A stretch of DNA of 64,000 bases from Fasciolopsis buskii. Taxonomy: Eukaryota; Platyhelminthes; Trematoda; Plagiorchiida; Fasciolidae. Made by a program: the position numbers and the translations under genes. The DNA lies in the NCBI GenBank assembly GCA_008360955.1, contig LUCM01008455.1, forward strand, positions 91,286 through 155,285, read 5' to 3'. Below are positions 38,985-49,791 of this stretch, piece by piece (within the stretch, counting starts at the first letter, position 1; each line of letters begins with the position of its first letter). The notes beneath the pieces are model-generated. The model did not search any database. It had not been told where the DNA came from and worked only from the letters and a program-made list of their open reading frames with translations.

Positions 38985-39617
38985 CTTCCCACTACACATC
39001 ACAATCCGCTCCCGGGCGCATAAGTCCAGTGAACATTTTTGTAATTTCCATTGTCTCTCTATCCACAATTTTTCGTATACTTTCGTCCCGCAAATTGTCT
39101 GATGCAACCTTGAAGGTTTCCCGCTGTTTCATTTTAAGCATTATTTTGACTACTGAATGTTGTTGATTACCACTCTCCATCTACCTCGTATGATATCCAG
39201 CGTGATTTCAATTCTTCTCCATCCTGCTACTAAATCCTTATTGACCTTCATCTTTACCATATTACCCTCCTGATTTTTGATGAGCCCGGCCACTTGACAA
39301 CACCCACCATTTCTTCCCAGCCAAATTATGCGCCGGCGATGCGCACATTTGATGCTTTTAAACATGGACCGACTCGCAGTGCGCGACTCATGGTCAGCCA
39401 CGAATGTTTCGGTATTGGATTATCTAGCTCTGATTCGAAGCCCAAAACTCGCGTTTAGCCCATCCTATTGCAGGTTATGTTTATGAGAGCACAAAAACTG
39501 CATCTTCATGACTAAATTTTGTCTTACGATTTCCACTGCGCCATCTGTGTGTAAACTTGATCTTGCCTTGCGCATTACTCTCGAATTTCCAGAAATATGC
39601 CCATTATTATTATATTA
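38985..39617 (-). repeat. (TAA)n-headed repeat family, copy e
   Basis: Reverse complement of the same unit as copy b. The minus-strand frame 39,401-39,150 ends with NQEGNMVKMKVNKDLVAGW and then ITLDIIRGRWRVVINNIQ, parallel to copy b. The unit ends at an ATTATTATTATATT tract near 39,603-39,616. Outside the family's shared part no motif is seen. Confidence 0.65.
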
Positions 39618-40139
39618 AGAAAAAGTAGGGGAAGGCAACCATGTCGCAATCAGCAAGTGACCGACATTTCAGTGGATGGCAGTCGGCGACTGACACGGCA
39701 GTACCCCTGCAGGGATGGATAAAATTAGACTGCTAGATCTGGGTCTTCGGATCCCGTGGGAAATCGTAAAAGGTGGCCACCGCATGGAACATCAAGGGAA
39801 GTCAAGCAAGAGCAACCAGTTAGAAAAGACAGACTTGGTTTAACCGTTCTTAAGAATCAAAAGACAAGGGCCACTACCACGGTAGAGAAGCGGAATCACG
39901 AGAGCTGGAAAGAGAAGCTAAAGGCTTTCATGAGAGGTGATGATATACTTGGGTGCCGAGATCTCCTGAAGCACGTAGTAAGAAGGAAGGGGATGTCAGG
40001 CATCTAGAAACAATGTCTAGATGCCTACGAAGGGGCGTATCGCTGGGGTCAATGCCATAAACCCCAAGGCCTATTACCAGTGCGTAAAAGCTAAGGTAGC
40101 TCCGCAAAGGACCGCGGTTTGCGCGATATTTGATCATGG
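39618..40139 (+). other. Probable upstream part of the following CR1 copy; not recognisable
   Basis: An 83-codon frame (39,756-40,007) is Lys/Arg-rich, as CR1 linkers are, but has no diagnostic motif. Confidence 0.3.
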
Positions 40140-41640
40140 AAGTAGAATGATGAGCAACCAGGAGAAAGCCTACTGATTGCCGTAATTTTTCAGAAAGTAA
40201 GGGGGATTAAGGTGCGCAGAGCTACTCGACCCTTACGGTGGGTTTTAAGAGCAAGCCGATTGTAGAGAAAGCAGTGCGAAACAGCCCGAAACAAATGGAC
40301 AAGTCGACAGCGAGAGGGCCTGACAGGATCCATCCGGCGATAGTACGTCCGCCAGCTGGGATCCCGGTATAAACTTTTACCCAAATCTCCAGTGCATTGC
40401 TGGATGTAGTTTGACTTCTCGCGGACTGGTTGACGTCGGAAGTCATATACATGCGTAAAACTGGGACAGGGATAAGTGCGGCAGACTGCTGAGTCTGACA
40501 TACATCGTGCTAAAACCCTTGAACGGTGCCTGCATGACAGGTTATTCAGTCACCTGGAGGCAGAAAACCTAATGATGGTAGAACAACATGGTTTTGGGAG
40601 CAAGCGTTAATTTCTGACCAACTTGATTGGCCCCCAGAACGAAGTAACAGGTAGGATAGACGGGAGAAAGGGTAGAGGTCTGCTATCTGTGATTCCAGAA
40701 ACCCTTAGATTAAACAAATCACAGGCTTCTTGACCAGAAGTTAAGGCTTTCAAAATAGGCGCTAATGTTCAAACCGAGATGATGCAGAGTCTGGGGGGTA
40801 TATTTTTCAGAGTAAGAGTCGAGGGGTGTCTTCCAAATACCGGACAGCCCTACAGCGGGGTGCCTCGGCGTACTCTTAGGACCAGTGCTCTTCCTCTTGC
40901 ATGCCAATGACGTAACCAGCGGGTTGGAACACCCGTGCCTTATGTCTATAGATGGCACCAAACTATTGCGCACAGCAAACAGTAAATCTACAGGGAGGGG
41001 TGTGTATAAAGTTTACCAGTGGTCTCCAAGATGGAGTCTTCCGTTGAACTTGGGCAAGTGCCAGTGGCTCGTGGGAGAGAAGCTGATCGCGCTCACCACA
41101 TGGGTCTAATCGGATATAAGGTTGTATTAGAACAAAGAGCGCAACCAGAGGAAATCAGTGAGCGCGGAATTCAAACCTAGTCTGCGATATCAGAAAGCGG
41201 CCGAAAAGGACTGGTGTAAGTTACTCCAAAAAGGGAGGATTAAGCAGGCGTAAGGTTATTTCGCAGCTGCCCAAAGCATTTATCCGATCACATTTGGAGT
41301 GTTACGTCCAGGCATGGAGACAGCAGTTGGTAAGAAATACGCGTTGACTTGGATAGCTGAGACATGCGATATTAGCAGATGGCAAAACTCAACTTGTGCT
41401 CCTTGGGAAGTCATAGGGAAACGGGTGACTTAATACAGGCCTTCAGGGTCTTTAAGGGACTGGCCCAGGTACGGAGACAAATTAGGGCTCCATTCGAGAT
41501 AAGGAGGAATGAACCTAGGAGGAAACAGGTAAACGATTTTGAGCGAGCGTGCAGAAATAAACCGTTTGAAATACCAGTGGTAAATGACTGCAGCGAGCTA
41601 ACAGAGGAAGATTTCTAGGTCGGATCAGTGCATGAATTCA
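40140..41640 (+). pseudogene. CR1-like element, linker through C-terminus of RT, heavily decayed
   Basis: Pieces in consistent order. EKAY...FF lies near 40,165. A GPDRIHPAIV-like block lies near 40,318-40,347, then VIYMRKTGTG near 40,445, and HLEAENLMMVEQHGF near 40,553-40,595. The palm follows at about 40,830-41,070: GCLPNTGQPYSGVP, GPVLFLLHANDVTSGLEH, with the expected FADD replaced by SIDG at 40,945-40,956, then WSLPLNLGKCQWL. The C-terminal LNLCSLGSHRETGDLIQAF lies at 41,385-41,441. Loss of both catalytic aspartates and many frameshifts mark an old dead copy. Confidence 0.75.
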
Positions 41641-42316
41641 GAGGGAGGCTACACAACGCATGATTTTCTGTGTGTAGGAGACTGTCTGAGTTGCGGAGCT
41701 GGAGGGGCTGGTTGACCCTGTAGCACCTCATTAGTTTTCTCCATTCAAAGATGACGATATGCGAGTTCGAGTCACTTACATCATTCGCAATTACACCATA
41801 GGAAATGCAGGGGTCTTCCACCCTCCTCTTGTCGATTAATCGACCGATCCAAAGAGCTTTCGCTGCCCTGAAGTCCAGCATTCTGACTGGGACTGGAACT
41901 GGAATTTGAGGTGGAACTTGAACTACGCGCCGACATTCTAACAAATGTACTTCGAACTTCATCCTGGTCTGCGTAACGACAGGTTCAGGTATGGTCTGAA
42001 TTGAATGTGCAAAGAAAATATTTGATTGAGTTCAATAGGATTTGGATGGCAATGAAAGCGTTGCAGGGCACGCCGGCATGTCCCACGTTTCACCGAAGCA
42101 AGAAAAAACGATGGCTGAGCGGAAAAGTAAAAAGATCAGACGCGGCAACCATTGGGAACACAGGACTCGACGGTGCAAATTACTACAATAAATTGAAGAA
42201 GAAAACAGCCGTACATCTTGAAATGATTAAACAATATTACCATTATCATAATCAGCGTTCAGCGGAAAACAGCAAGCCTCATCTACCGCTGCTGTATCCC
42301 CAAAGTTACATGTACC
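41641..42316. other. Unassigned sequence
   Basis: Open frames at 41,962-41,615 (minus, with a Val/Pro repeat VQVPPQIPVPVPVRM) and 42,001-42,321 (plus, basic) have no known domain. Confidence 0.35.
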
Positions 42317-42831
42317 TATAAAAGAGTGAATATCCAAGGGGGGCAGGAGGCGAATCTAAGCAGGCGGAAAAGATATGATGCCACTGCAGCCAACACACGG
42401 AACATGGTCTAACTATGCAAGCGCACTCATGCAATCATTCTTATTCGATAGAAAATGACAACATGACTGCCGCTTTTCGCGATTCACTGCCATATCCGTT
42501 AGTGCCTCCAGCCAGCTGGTTGATGGGCCTTTTGGACCTCAACCACGGAGACGTGAGGCACCTACTTTACCCAAGTTCACTGTGCATTTTCTCATTCCAC
42601 TTCTCAAGTCATCTGTTGATCTCTAGATGGCTTCTTCCATTCATTGTGAGGAACACAAAATCGGGCACGGTATGGTAGACGAGTGTTCGCCATACATAAC
42701 ACCTAACCCAACAAGCGCAGACTACAAAGTTTCATCGCTGATATAAGGTATTCTGAGAACCAACAGCTAATGTTACATTCCTGACCTCCACATTACTCAC
42801 CCGGTCACTCTATCCAATCCTAGCCACACTA
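42317..42831 (-). pseudogene. RTE-type retrotransposon, 3' end of ORF2 plus 3' UTR
   Basis: Reverse complement of the same RTE 3' end as 48,690-49,326. It starts in the 'AGIGW' block and runs into the 3' UTR, stopping at AAAGAGTGAATATCC. Shared anchors include CCAGCCAGCTGG and GGAACACAAAATCGGGCAC. Stops interrupt the frame. It is 5'-truncated, and the 3' tail beyond the AAGAGTGAATATCC motif is also missing. Confidence 0.75.
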
Positions 42832-43140
42832 GCTGGGTATGAATGTTTTATACTCGTCGACTATTCCAGGGTATTTGGTGTCGCGGATTTTAGTTCTGTG
42901 TTCACTGATGATCTAGCGGATAAAGACGACAAAACCGTAGTACGGTTGCGCCTGTGAAAATTTGGTCCTGCGGAATACACACGGTACATGAATTCCATCA
43001 AGCCGCACGTTTGACCAGGCTACCCATTTTCCAAAGAAAATTTCCAGTGATTCACCTTCGCCGCTCAATGTTAGATACCAATGTCTGAAACTCATTAAAC
43101 GGGACGCGGGTGACCTGGTAACACAAAATAATCGTTAACC
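42832..43140. other. Unassigned junction
   Basis: Sequence between the RTE fragment and the Gypsy integrase piece. It may be further upstream integrase sequence, but no motif was seen. Confidence 0.3.
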
Positions 43141-43770
43141 GTGAGTTTCGCGCCTCCATGTCTTCCTCAGCTAAAGGGTCAGGCGCAGAAATCGGTCCAT
43201 ACGTTTGAACGACCGGTGCTCAATTCCCAAAGGGGAGGGAACAACGAGGGAAGACCTAGAAAAATTCCAGTTGGGGTACCGCACAACTCCAGATCCAATT
43301 ACACCCGGAGGAACCTCTCCAGTTGAATTATTAATGGACCGAAAGTTGAAAACCATCCACAAGGCCTTTTTGTCGAGTCCGCCAAAGCATCCCAGCGCGT
43401 CGAAACGAGGCCTACCGAAGGTTCATCGGTCTACTTCAGAGATTTTAGACTCGGTTATCCAGGATGGACGGAGGGAGTAATCCAACGCAGAAAAGTATGC
43501 CGGTTGTGTGAGGTCGAAGTGGCAGCCGGCACTTGAATCAGACACAAAAACCAAACAAGGAAACGCTATGCAGACTCCCCTGTTGCAATTGGCACGAAAG
43601 TCCCTCTCGAAATACTTTTGGATACGTTCAGATTGCCGAAGTCGCTAGCGTCAACGAAAACAATGGACAAAAACCTACTCCCCCAACGGTGGTCCGATCG
43701 CCCACACCGTCAAACGTAGCAATTCCAGGTAACCTCAAATGAAGCTGCAAACCAATGACTGTTTAAAACA
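43141..43770 (+). pseudogene. Gypsy-type LTR retrotransposon, integrase C-terminal part
   Basis: Plus-strand frames read PQLKGQAQKSVHTFERP (integrase 'HPQSNGQAER...TFK'), then EDLEKFQLGYRTTPDPITPG and GTSPVELLMDRKLKT ('fl..YR.tP......sPaeLl.gR.lrt'), then FRDFRLGYPGWTEGVI with a following 'VEVAAGT.IRHKNQTRKRYA' block typical of the C-terminal GPY/F-like tail. At least three frame changes or stops separate these. The catalytic DDE core is absent, so the element is 5'-truncated here. It is followed directly by a polypurine tract and LTR. Confidence 0.85.
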
Positions 43771-43771
43771 T

Positions 43772-43781
43772 GAGGGGAAGG
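43772..43781 (+). other. Polypurine tract of the Gypsy element
   Basis: GAGGGGAAGG directly before TGTTATGG, the position and composition expected for the plus-strand primer of an LTR retrotransposon. Confidence 0.6.
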
Positions 43782-44225
43782 TGTTATGGTCAGTGACCAA
43801 GTTGAGGTATTTCGTGTTGTGGATTTTTGTTCTGTCATTAATTTTTCAAAAGGACTTGCCCTCTCCTCAGTATTCCGTAGTTGACGTTATTCCAGATATT
43901 GCGCGGATGAAAATTTTTGCATGTCCGCCAAAGGCTTCGTCAAAACTCGTTCTGTGATTGGCCATTCCACGCATCGACCGAGGCCACCCAACAAAACTAT
44001 ATAAACGATAGAGCTCACTTGAATCCTAACTAGTAATTGTGGGTCAAAAATAAACACGCGGCAGTGCCCTATGTTCATCTTCTCTCTTCCGCGAGTGGGC
44101 TGGGCTAGCTTTTCCTATTCCGCTGTAGAACCGATTGTCCTAACGCGAATCTCGTATTAAGTTTGTTTGCCCCTAACCTTTGTAATCAACTGTGCGTCCG
44201 TCATACTCGGTTCCGTGCGATTGCA
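43782..44225 (+). repeat. LTR of the Gypsy element
   Basis: It starts TGTTATGGTCAG after the polypurine tract and probably ends GATTGCA, giving about 444 bp with TG...CA ends. It contains a TATA-like CTATATAAAC at 43,997-44,006 and an AATAAA at 44,049-44,054, the expected order for U3-R-U5. The 3' edge is uncertain because no second LTR is present for comparison. Confidence 0.6.
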
Positions 44226-44228
44226 ATA

Positions 44229-44250
44229 GTGACAACCCTGACACTTGATC
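44229..44250 (+). other. Candidate primer-binding site after the LTR
   Basis: GTGACAACCCTGACACTTG resembles the tRNA-Trp-type primer site GTGACCCCGACGTG used by the CsRn1 group of trematode Gypsy elements, with an AA insertion and other changes. If real, this LTR also serves as a 5' LTR. From 44,251 to about 44,600 a leader or gag could be expected, but none was recognised. Confidence 0.35.
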
Positions 44251-44599
44251 GGTGTAAGGAGAAGACAGTCGGAAGCAGTAGCAGGTTGAGTATATTTTGA
44301 CAAGAGATTGCGAGCGGGGCATGCGTCAGCAATGCACAAACGGCGACCGCGTTTGGCGGTCAGAGTTCGGTTAAACAAAATATCAGGAGAAACAAATCCA
44401 TGTTCCGTTAAACCGCGCCACTTTTCTGTTCTGGATGGATGCTCATTCAAGGGAGCAACAGTTCCGTTCTACTTCGTGTGCGACTACGGGGCTTAAAGAC
44501 TTCAGCCCGAATTATTGTCTCTCCGGTCTTCACAGTACACATGTGTTCATGCGCTACTAGACTGGCTGTGCTCCTGTGCCGTCATGCGGCGCTGGCTCT

Positions 44600-45570
44600 T
44601 GCGTCTTATGCCTCAGTGTGTGCATAGATCAGCGAAACTTGGCAAGAAAACAGGGTCGAAAACATCTAACCGACGAAATTATCCCACCCGCATACTCCAT
44701 GTCTCGCAACCATTCAACAGAACTGACCACACTGCGACACAGTACACGCGGCCTTTCAACTTCAGTGAAATATCGGGCGTGCGCTGCAAGTGCTTCGGTC
44801 CAGCGTAAGCTGCTCGAGCCTTGGATATACGCGTGTTTACCTCCACTGCCGAGCTACCATTGTTCGACAAGCAGCTACCAAGGTAGGTGAAACGGTCCAC
44901 ATTCGTTATTTCGTCTCCATCCAGTATCACGTTCGGCGATGCTTTCGTCCAGTCCTGTAACAGCACTTTGCACTTTGAAGGTGCAAAGCACATGCCAAAC
45001 CGAGCAACCGATCTCGAGAGTCTATCTAGTGCACGTTGTGCATGGCCCGCAAACTCGAACAGGCGCACGACGTCGTCTGTGTAATTTAGGTCGCGTAGCT
45101 TCCCTCCACTTTCCAGTTCGATCGCTGCATCCCGAAGACCTCCTGAATCATCTTCCATCACCTCGTCCATGGCGAAGTTAAACAGGAATGGAGAGATGGG
45201 ACAGCCTTTTCGAACGCTGCTGCTGAACTTGATAGTTCAACGCATAGCCTCACGCGACCATAGCTTTGCAAGTACAATTTTGGCAAGATGTTCTCGAACT
45301 TCGCTGGAATACTTTTCCTGTGGAGAGCACTGAATAGGGCTGGCAATCTGCTGAGTCGAACGCGCCTTTCAAGTCGAGGAAGACTACGATCGTAGGGCGG
45401 CGGTGTGCGTGTGTGTGGTGCGATTCTAGTATTTGGCTAAGTGAACATTTGGTCAAGGCAACCTCGACCTGGACGAGATCCGGCCTACTGTTCGCGGATG
45501 TTACTCTCGCGAATCGGCCTCAAACGGCGCAGCATTATCGAAGCTAAAACTAGTAATTATCGGAATTAGA
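44600..45570 (-). pseudogene. RTE-type retrotransposon, reverse transcriptase
   Basis: Minus strand, from the RT entry (SLIVPIFKKGTRSEYSNH near 45,600) through PTIVVFLDLKGAFDSAD (motif A, near 45,380), the 163-codon frame 45,170-44,679 with KLRDLNYTDDVVRLFEF (catalytic YADD changed to YTDD at 45,083-45,072), DRLSRSVARFGMCFAP, GDEITNVDRFTYLGSCLS and the thumb (RISKARAAY, LKLKGRVYCVAV, LLNGCETWSMRV). It continues in another frame (RRLDVFD) and stops near 44,610. The 3' end of the ORF and the UTR are missing here. Frameshifts separate motif A from the YTDD block. Not functional. Confidence 0.9.
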
Positions 45571-45628
45571 CTAATCCGACGATGATTGCTATACTCACTC
45601 CGTGTGCCCTTCTTGAAGATGGGTACAA

Positions 45629-46258
45629 TCAGTGATTCGCCCTACGAATAAGGAATATCGTAGCGAGGTAGAGCACCATGTTGCCGTGCGACGAGAACTG
45701 TGTCGGAAAGTCGTGATAGAGGAAGCACGATTGTCTGCGCAACACTGGAAAAGTCTCCCGGTTATCCGTTCGCTGAGCAGGCAAGGCGCGTCGCCCACCT
45801 AAACAGGATTCCGATGCACTAAGTTTTTCAACTTGTGCATTAAAATCATCTGCTACCAATACAATGCCAGAACCTTTGCTCTTCCGAACAAGGGTGACGA
45901 GATCGTCATAAAACTCGTCTTTTTGTGTTTTAGTGCTGCAGTCTGTTGGAGCGTAAGTCGAGATGACAAGTAAACTGCGCCTAATACTACTGTCCTTCCG
46001 GACGCCGACTGGTCCCTGCAGTCTCACGGCGCACAAGCGACTGTTGACTGGGATCCAGTTCAAAAGGGCTGCTTCGACCTCACTTTTTCCTACACCGCGT
46101 TGACCCACAGCTTGAGCTACTTCGTCTGTCGAAGTGTACAGGAAATACCTTGACAAGACATTAGGCGCAGTCAGTTGAATTACCCCACCAGGACCTTGAA
46201 TCCGTGTTTCATTCACGCAGCAGACATCAATCGAAACTAAGTCTACTGTCAGAGTCAA
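45629..46258 (-). pseudogene. RTE-type AP-endonuclease domain
   Basis: A 209-codon frame. CCVNETRIQG holds the catalytic Glu block; LLVISTYAPTDCSTKTQ is the 'sAYAPt' motif; IVLVADDFNAQVEKLS is the 'GDFNA' block with Gly changed to Asp. After about residue 175 it leaves the family pattern: the C-terminal 'SDH' part and the linker to RT are missing, and an RT entry motif follows directly in another frame. This is an internal deletion in the same RTE copy as the RT downstream. The family nicks target DNA for target-primed reverse transcription. Confidence 0.9.
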
Positions 46259-46795
46259 ACATGCCTATTGGTCAGCTTGCAATAAAGTGTGCACATTGAA
46301 GGAACCGAGAGGAAATGTGAGCCACTTACCACACTACTTGACATTGAACCGTTGCGAGTATCGGGCGTATTATTAGTGTGAACACTAAGAGTAGGCAGAA
46401 GGGGCACAGAGATTCGGTTGGAGACAAAAGAGACAGGTTGAACAAAAGAGAGGGAACTTTAAGCAGTAGCATACTTATCACTATCCACCCCAAATGTGCT
46501 CGATGCAATGGGCAGCGCGGTCCTGATTATGCTGCGCGACGACCGATGCAGTATGGAATTCTTTGTAGACATGTAACTCGTGGGGACTGATGGACGGGTA
46601 CTGCTAGGGAGTCCACCCACTAAGGAGAACGATTAGGTTTTGACAAGAACCTGACCGCAAGGCAGCAGGGCATGGCTGAGTGGAAGCCCCTCTACTTGGA
46701 TCAATTATTCTTCCACTCGTTTTTCCGACTGAGCTGCTAACTCAGATCAACCCCGATTGGGAGGACCTGGCAATTACTTTGCCAGTCTTCTACCC
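46259..46795 (-). repeat. RTE 5' region (leader), copy 1
   Basis: Upstream part of the RTE copy, on the minus strand. It is almost identical to 56,003-56,520 on the plus strand, including a long shared 70-codon frame that differs at one residue. From about 46,770 to 46,795 identity falls to roughly 70 percent and then ends. Conservation between two otherwise degenerate copies suggests a recently active 5' leader or promoter. Confidence 0.75.
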
Positions 46796-48498
46796 ACTGA
46801 ACTTCCACACATGATTGGGTGTCCGATTGAGATAAGTCGTCCTGCGAAGCTCGCTGAGTCATGGAGGCACGCACGCCTGCTGCCAACACAGACGGGGTCC
46901 GCATATAGAAAGTGACCATTGTTGTCCACTGAAAACTCGGACAAAATGTTTATCGTAATGGGGAATTGTTATCTTGCACAGGATTTTCCGTCTAATCAGG
47001 GCGCATTTTCTTTGACCAATGGGTGGCCAGGGGGGTCTGACTTTCTACCCTGGGGCAGATCTCGCTAATCACGCGCCCAATAAAATTACTGTTTTGGCCT
47101 TCAATCTTTCAGCCTTTCAGTCTCTGCTGTTCCGAAAGCGATTCCGGGATACCTTCCGAAATCGATACCTCAACCCATAAACGGGACCTTTGCAGCCGAA
47201 TCGCGTTGGTATACTGATGCTCATCTGTGGAAGGAATTGGACTGTCGCTTTTGGTTCAAGCCGCGAGTCCTGTGATCCGACTTGACCATAACTGGTGGAG
47301 TTCCGGGATGCCGCCACCAGGGAACAGTTAATGGCCAAGGCATCAGGGGAGGGGTTAACCACGGTCTCCAAACGATTGAAATAGAGCCCTGGAACCTTCA
47401 CAATCAATAACACACAGAGGGAGTCAATACAGCAAGAAGATCGGTAAGAATACGACTCCGGAAAACAAAAAAAAACAAGCCAGCAAAGGGAAGACCTAAG
47501 CAGAACAAAGTGAACCCAAATGGGATGATTTTGACCTGAGGATTGGGCAACTAGAAAACGAACTGAAACAAATGAAGTGTACAACCGAAGGGTTAGTGGC
47601 GAAAAGCTAGTGCAGAGCCAGTGGTCAGTCAATCGAAGGCCAGGAGGGAGTCGGTTCACAGTCAAATCGCCGACATTCTGAGGCTAGTCGGGCTCGCCAC
47701 GGGCCTTAGACATGTAAGATGTCATAGAATTGGCATCTGAATGGGGGGGGGACAGGCAGCACCCCGCCTATGGCGTTCGACAGAACGCATAACGGATTTC
47801 TTGCTGGCACCAACTGCACGCGTTAAACATTATTTTTCAGGCCACATACGAATCACTTAAGACGAGCCATTCAGAGCCAGGAAGACCTGTTGCAGGGGAG
47901 CAGGGTCTCAAAAACGCGGTGCTGCGCTTATTCAGGTAGACGAGCGTAATCATTAGCAATTCGACGCTGAAGGGAACAGAAGTTGATGGTGGCCGAAGCC
48001 ACGTTAATCAAGCAGACTCGAAGGTTGAAGATAAGACTGCGCGGACCCGTAAGGAGTCCAATGGATTGGTCGATGACGTGAAGCTGGAAAATGACAGGAC
48101 CTCCATGTGTCGTAAACTCTGCACATTGCTCCTTTTCCTTTCCTCTTCCTCGATCATTGTATTCATCCTTCGCCATGACTTCGGTAGCGTGTGATCTATA
48201 CTCAGGCTTATGAAAGCTTTCAATCCTTTTCAGGTTTGTGAAATATCGGTAATATTCACTAACTGACTGATAGGCAGGATCCAATGAATAGATGTTACTG
48301 TTACCAGCTGCGCAAATACGAGGTGAAGGACCGCACACCAGTTGGTTTTCTCAGTGCTTTTTTGCTTCCTTTGATAGAAACTGAATTGTCGTACGAATCG
48401 ATTTTACCGCCGTTTGTAAAAGAATCAAGCACTCTTGAGATGCATTTTCTTAGATATATATATATATATAACCATAATCTAATTTATAAACTCAGGGG
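46796..48498. other. Unassigned; possible coiled-coil ORF1 piece near 47.5 kb
   Basis: On the plus strand about 47,510-47,610 a frame reads DDFDLRIGQLENELKQMK followed by CTTEGLVAK, which looks like a coiled coil of a non-LTR ORF1, but it is short. The 182-codon minus frame 47,665-47,117 lies opposite an A/G-rich stretch and is probably its shadow. A TA microsatellite lies at 48,454-48,470. Confidence 0.3.
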
Positions 48499-48588
48499 AA
48501 TACAGAGAAGCTCGTCCTTGAAGAGTCCACAGAAAAACCACAGCTGTGATTTGTTGATAATTCTTGGTCAGTTGGACTGAGTCAATCT
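48499..48588 (-). repeat. Short repeat unit, inverted relative to 49,405-49,494
   Basis: It shares AATTCTTGGTCAGTTGGACT with the reverse complement of 49,405-49,494. The two units flank the RTE 3' fragment at 48,690-49,326 in opposite orientation. Confidence 0.65.
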
Positions 48589-48689
48589 TCCAAACGAGGG
48601 CAGAATAGAATTAAATTGTTAATGGTATCCAGGTGAGTGAACAAAGCTCTTCCATGCACACTCCTGACGTTACAAATTAGATTCTGGTG

Positions 48690-49326
48690 AGATGTTCGTC
48701 GGCTAGAAGTTCTCGACCACCGATGTCTACGTAGTATGGCTGGGATTGGATGGAGTGACCAAGTGAGTAATGTAGAGATCAGGAATCTAGTACTAGGTGC
48801 TGGCTCTCAGAATACCTTGTTTCATCGTATGAAACTTAGTAGGCTACGCTGGTTGGGTCACATGTTGCGTATGTCGAACACTCGCCTACCATATCGTGCC
48901 CGATTTTGTGTTCCTCCCAGTGAATGGGAGAAGCCGTGCGGAGGTCAACAGATTACGTGGCAACGCGGGATAAAATGTACAGCGAACTTAGGTAGAATAG
49001 GTGTCTCACGCCTTCGTGGTTGGGGTCCGAAAGACTCGTCGACTAGCTGGCTGGAGACACTAAAGGATATGGCAGTGAACCGTGAACAATGGTGATCGTA
49101 CTGTCATTTTCTATCGAATCAGGATGATCGAATGAGCGCTTTTGTACAGTAAGACTGTTCCGTGTGTTGGCTGCAGCAGCGTCTTATCTGTTCCCGCCTG
49201 TTTAGGTCCACTCCCTGTTCCCCTTGGATATTCACTCTTTATGGAGACGTGTAATTGTGGGGAAAAGGCAGCGGTCAGTGGGGCTTGCCTTGCTGTCTAA
49301 CGCTGAACGATGATGATAATGATGGT
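48690..49326 (+). pseudogene. RTE-type retrotransposon, 3' end of ORF2 and 3' UTR
   Basis: 5'-truncated copy starting in VRRLEVLDHRCLRSMAGIGW and continuing through SDQVSNVEIRN, HRMKLSRLRWLGHMLRMS, the Trp-rich tail EKPCGGQQITWQRGIK and RLRGWGPKDSSTSWLETL to a TGA at about 49,093. Then a 3' UTR with CTCCCTGTTCCCCTTGGATA and a tail of short TGATGATAATGATGG repeats, characteristic of RTE 3' ends. The last 119 codons are free of stops. Confidence 0.9.
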
Positions 49327-49404
49327 GAGACGCCAACTCGGGGAAATTGTGTTCACTCCTCCAGATACTACTGATAATTTATATATGTACAAGTGTATAT
49401 TCCT

Positions 49405-49494
49405 AAGGTTGGCTCAGTCCAACTGACCAAGAATTACCAACGAATCGCAGTTGTGCTTCTTCTGCAGACTGTCCAACGAAGAACTTCCCTGTAC
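49405..49494 (+). repeat. Short repeat unit, inverted partner of 48,499-48,588
   Basis: It contains AGTCCAACTGACCAAGAATT. The adjoining 49,475-49,518 (CCTGACGTTGCTAATTAGATT) is also directly repeated at about 48,642-48,687 (CCTGACGTTACAAATTAGATT), so the unit has been split and partly flipped around the RTE copy. A TA microsatellite follows at 49,516-49,540. Confidence 0.6.
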
Positions 49495-49540
49495 ACCCCT
49501 GACGTTGCTAATTAGATTATATATATATATATATGTATAT

Positions 49541-49630
49541 ATCATTGTCAAGTGCTAAACAACAAGGCAAGCCTCACGGACCACTGCTTTTTCCCTAGTT
49601 GCAAGTTTCTATAAAAAGAGTGAATATATA
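49541..49630 (-). repeat. RTE 3' UTR fragment in opposite orientation
   Basis: Reverse complement of the RTE 3' UTR end: AACAAGGCAAGCCTCACGGA and AAAAGAGTGAATAT correspond to the segment at about 49,230-49,300 read backwards. It lies tail to tail with the plus-strand RTE 3' end 215 bp away and about 160 bp upstream of the host gene's first exon. Confidence 0.65.
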
Positions 49631-49774
49631 TTTGGTGTGTTAATCGGCAAACTTGTTTTCCAGCTGCAGCAACAAAAACAGACCCGTTTCCCACAAAAAA
49701 CATTCTGTATTCGTCCACTTACTGTAGCTGCTTTGTTCCACTTTTAGCCAGTCCTGTGTATTTTATAGTTACGT

Positions 49775-49791
49775 CGGATTTCTTTTATCAG
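49775..49791 (+). promoter_or_regulatory. Acceptor-like site just upstream of the GLMP-like start codon
   Basis: CGGATTTCTTTTATCAG is pyrimidine-rich and ends in CAG 24 bases before the ATG at 49,816. It could be the acceptor of a 5' UTR intron or of spliced-leader trans-splicing, which occurs in flatworms. The sequence alone cannot tell which. Confidence 0.4.

Noticed and set aside
47117..47665. A 182-codon minus-strand gene
   Set aside because: It is the complement of an A/G-rich stretch in which a plus-strand coiled-coil-like frame looks more natural; no domain in the minus frame.
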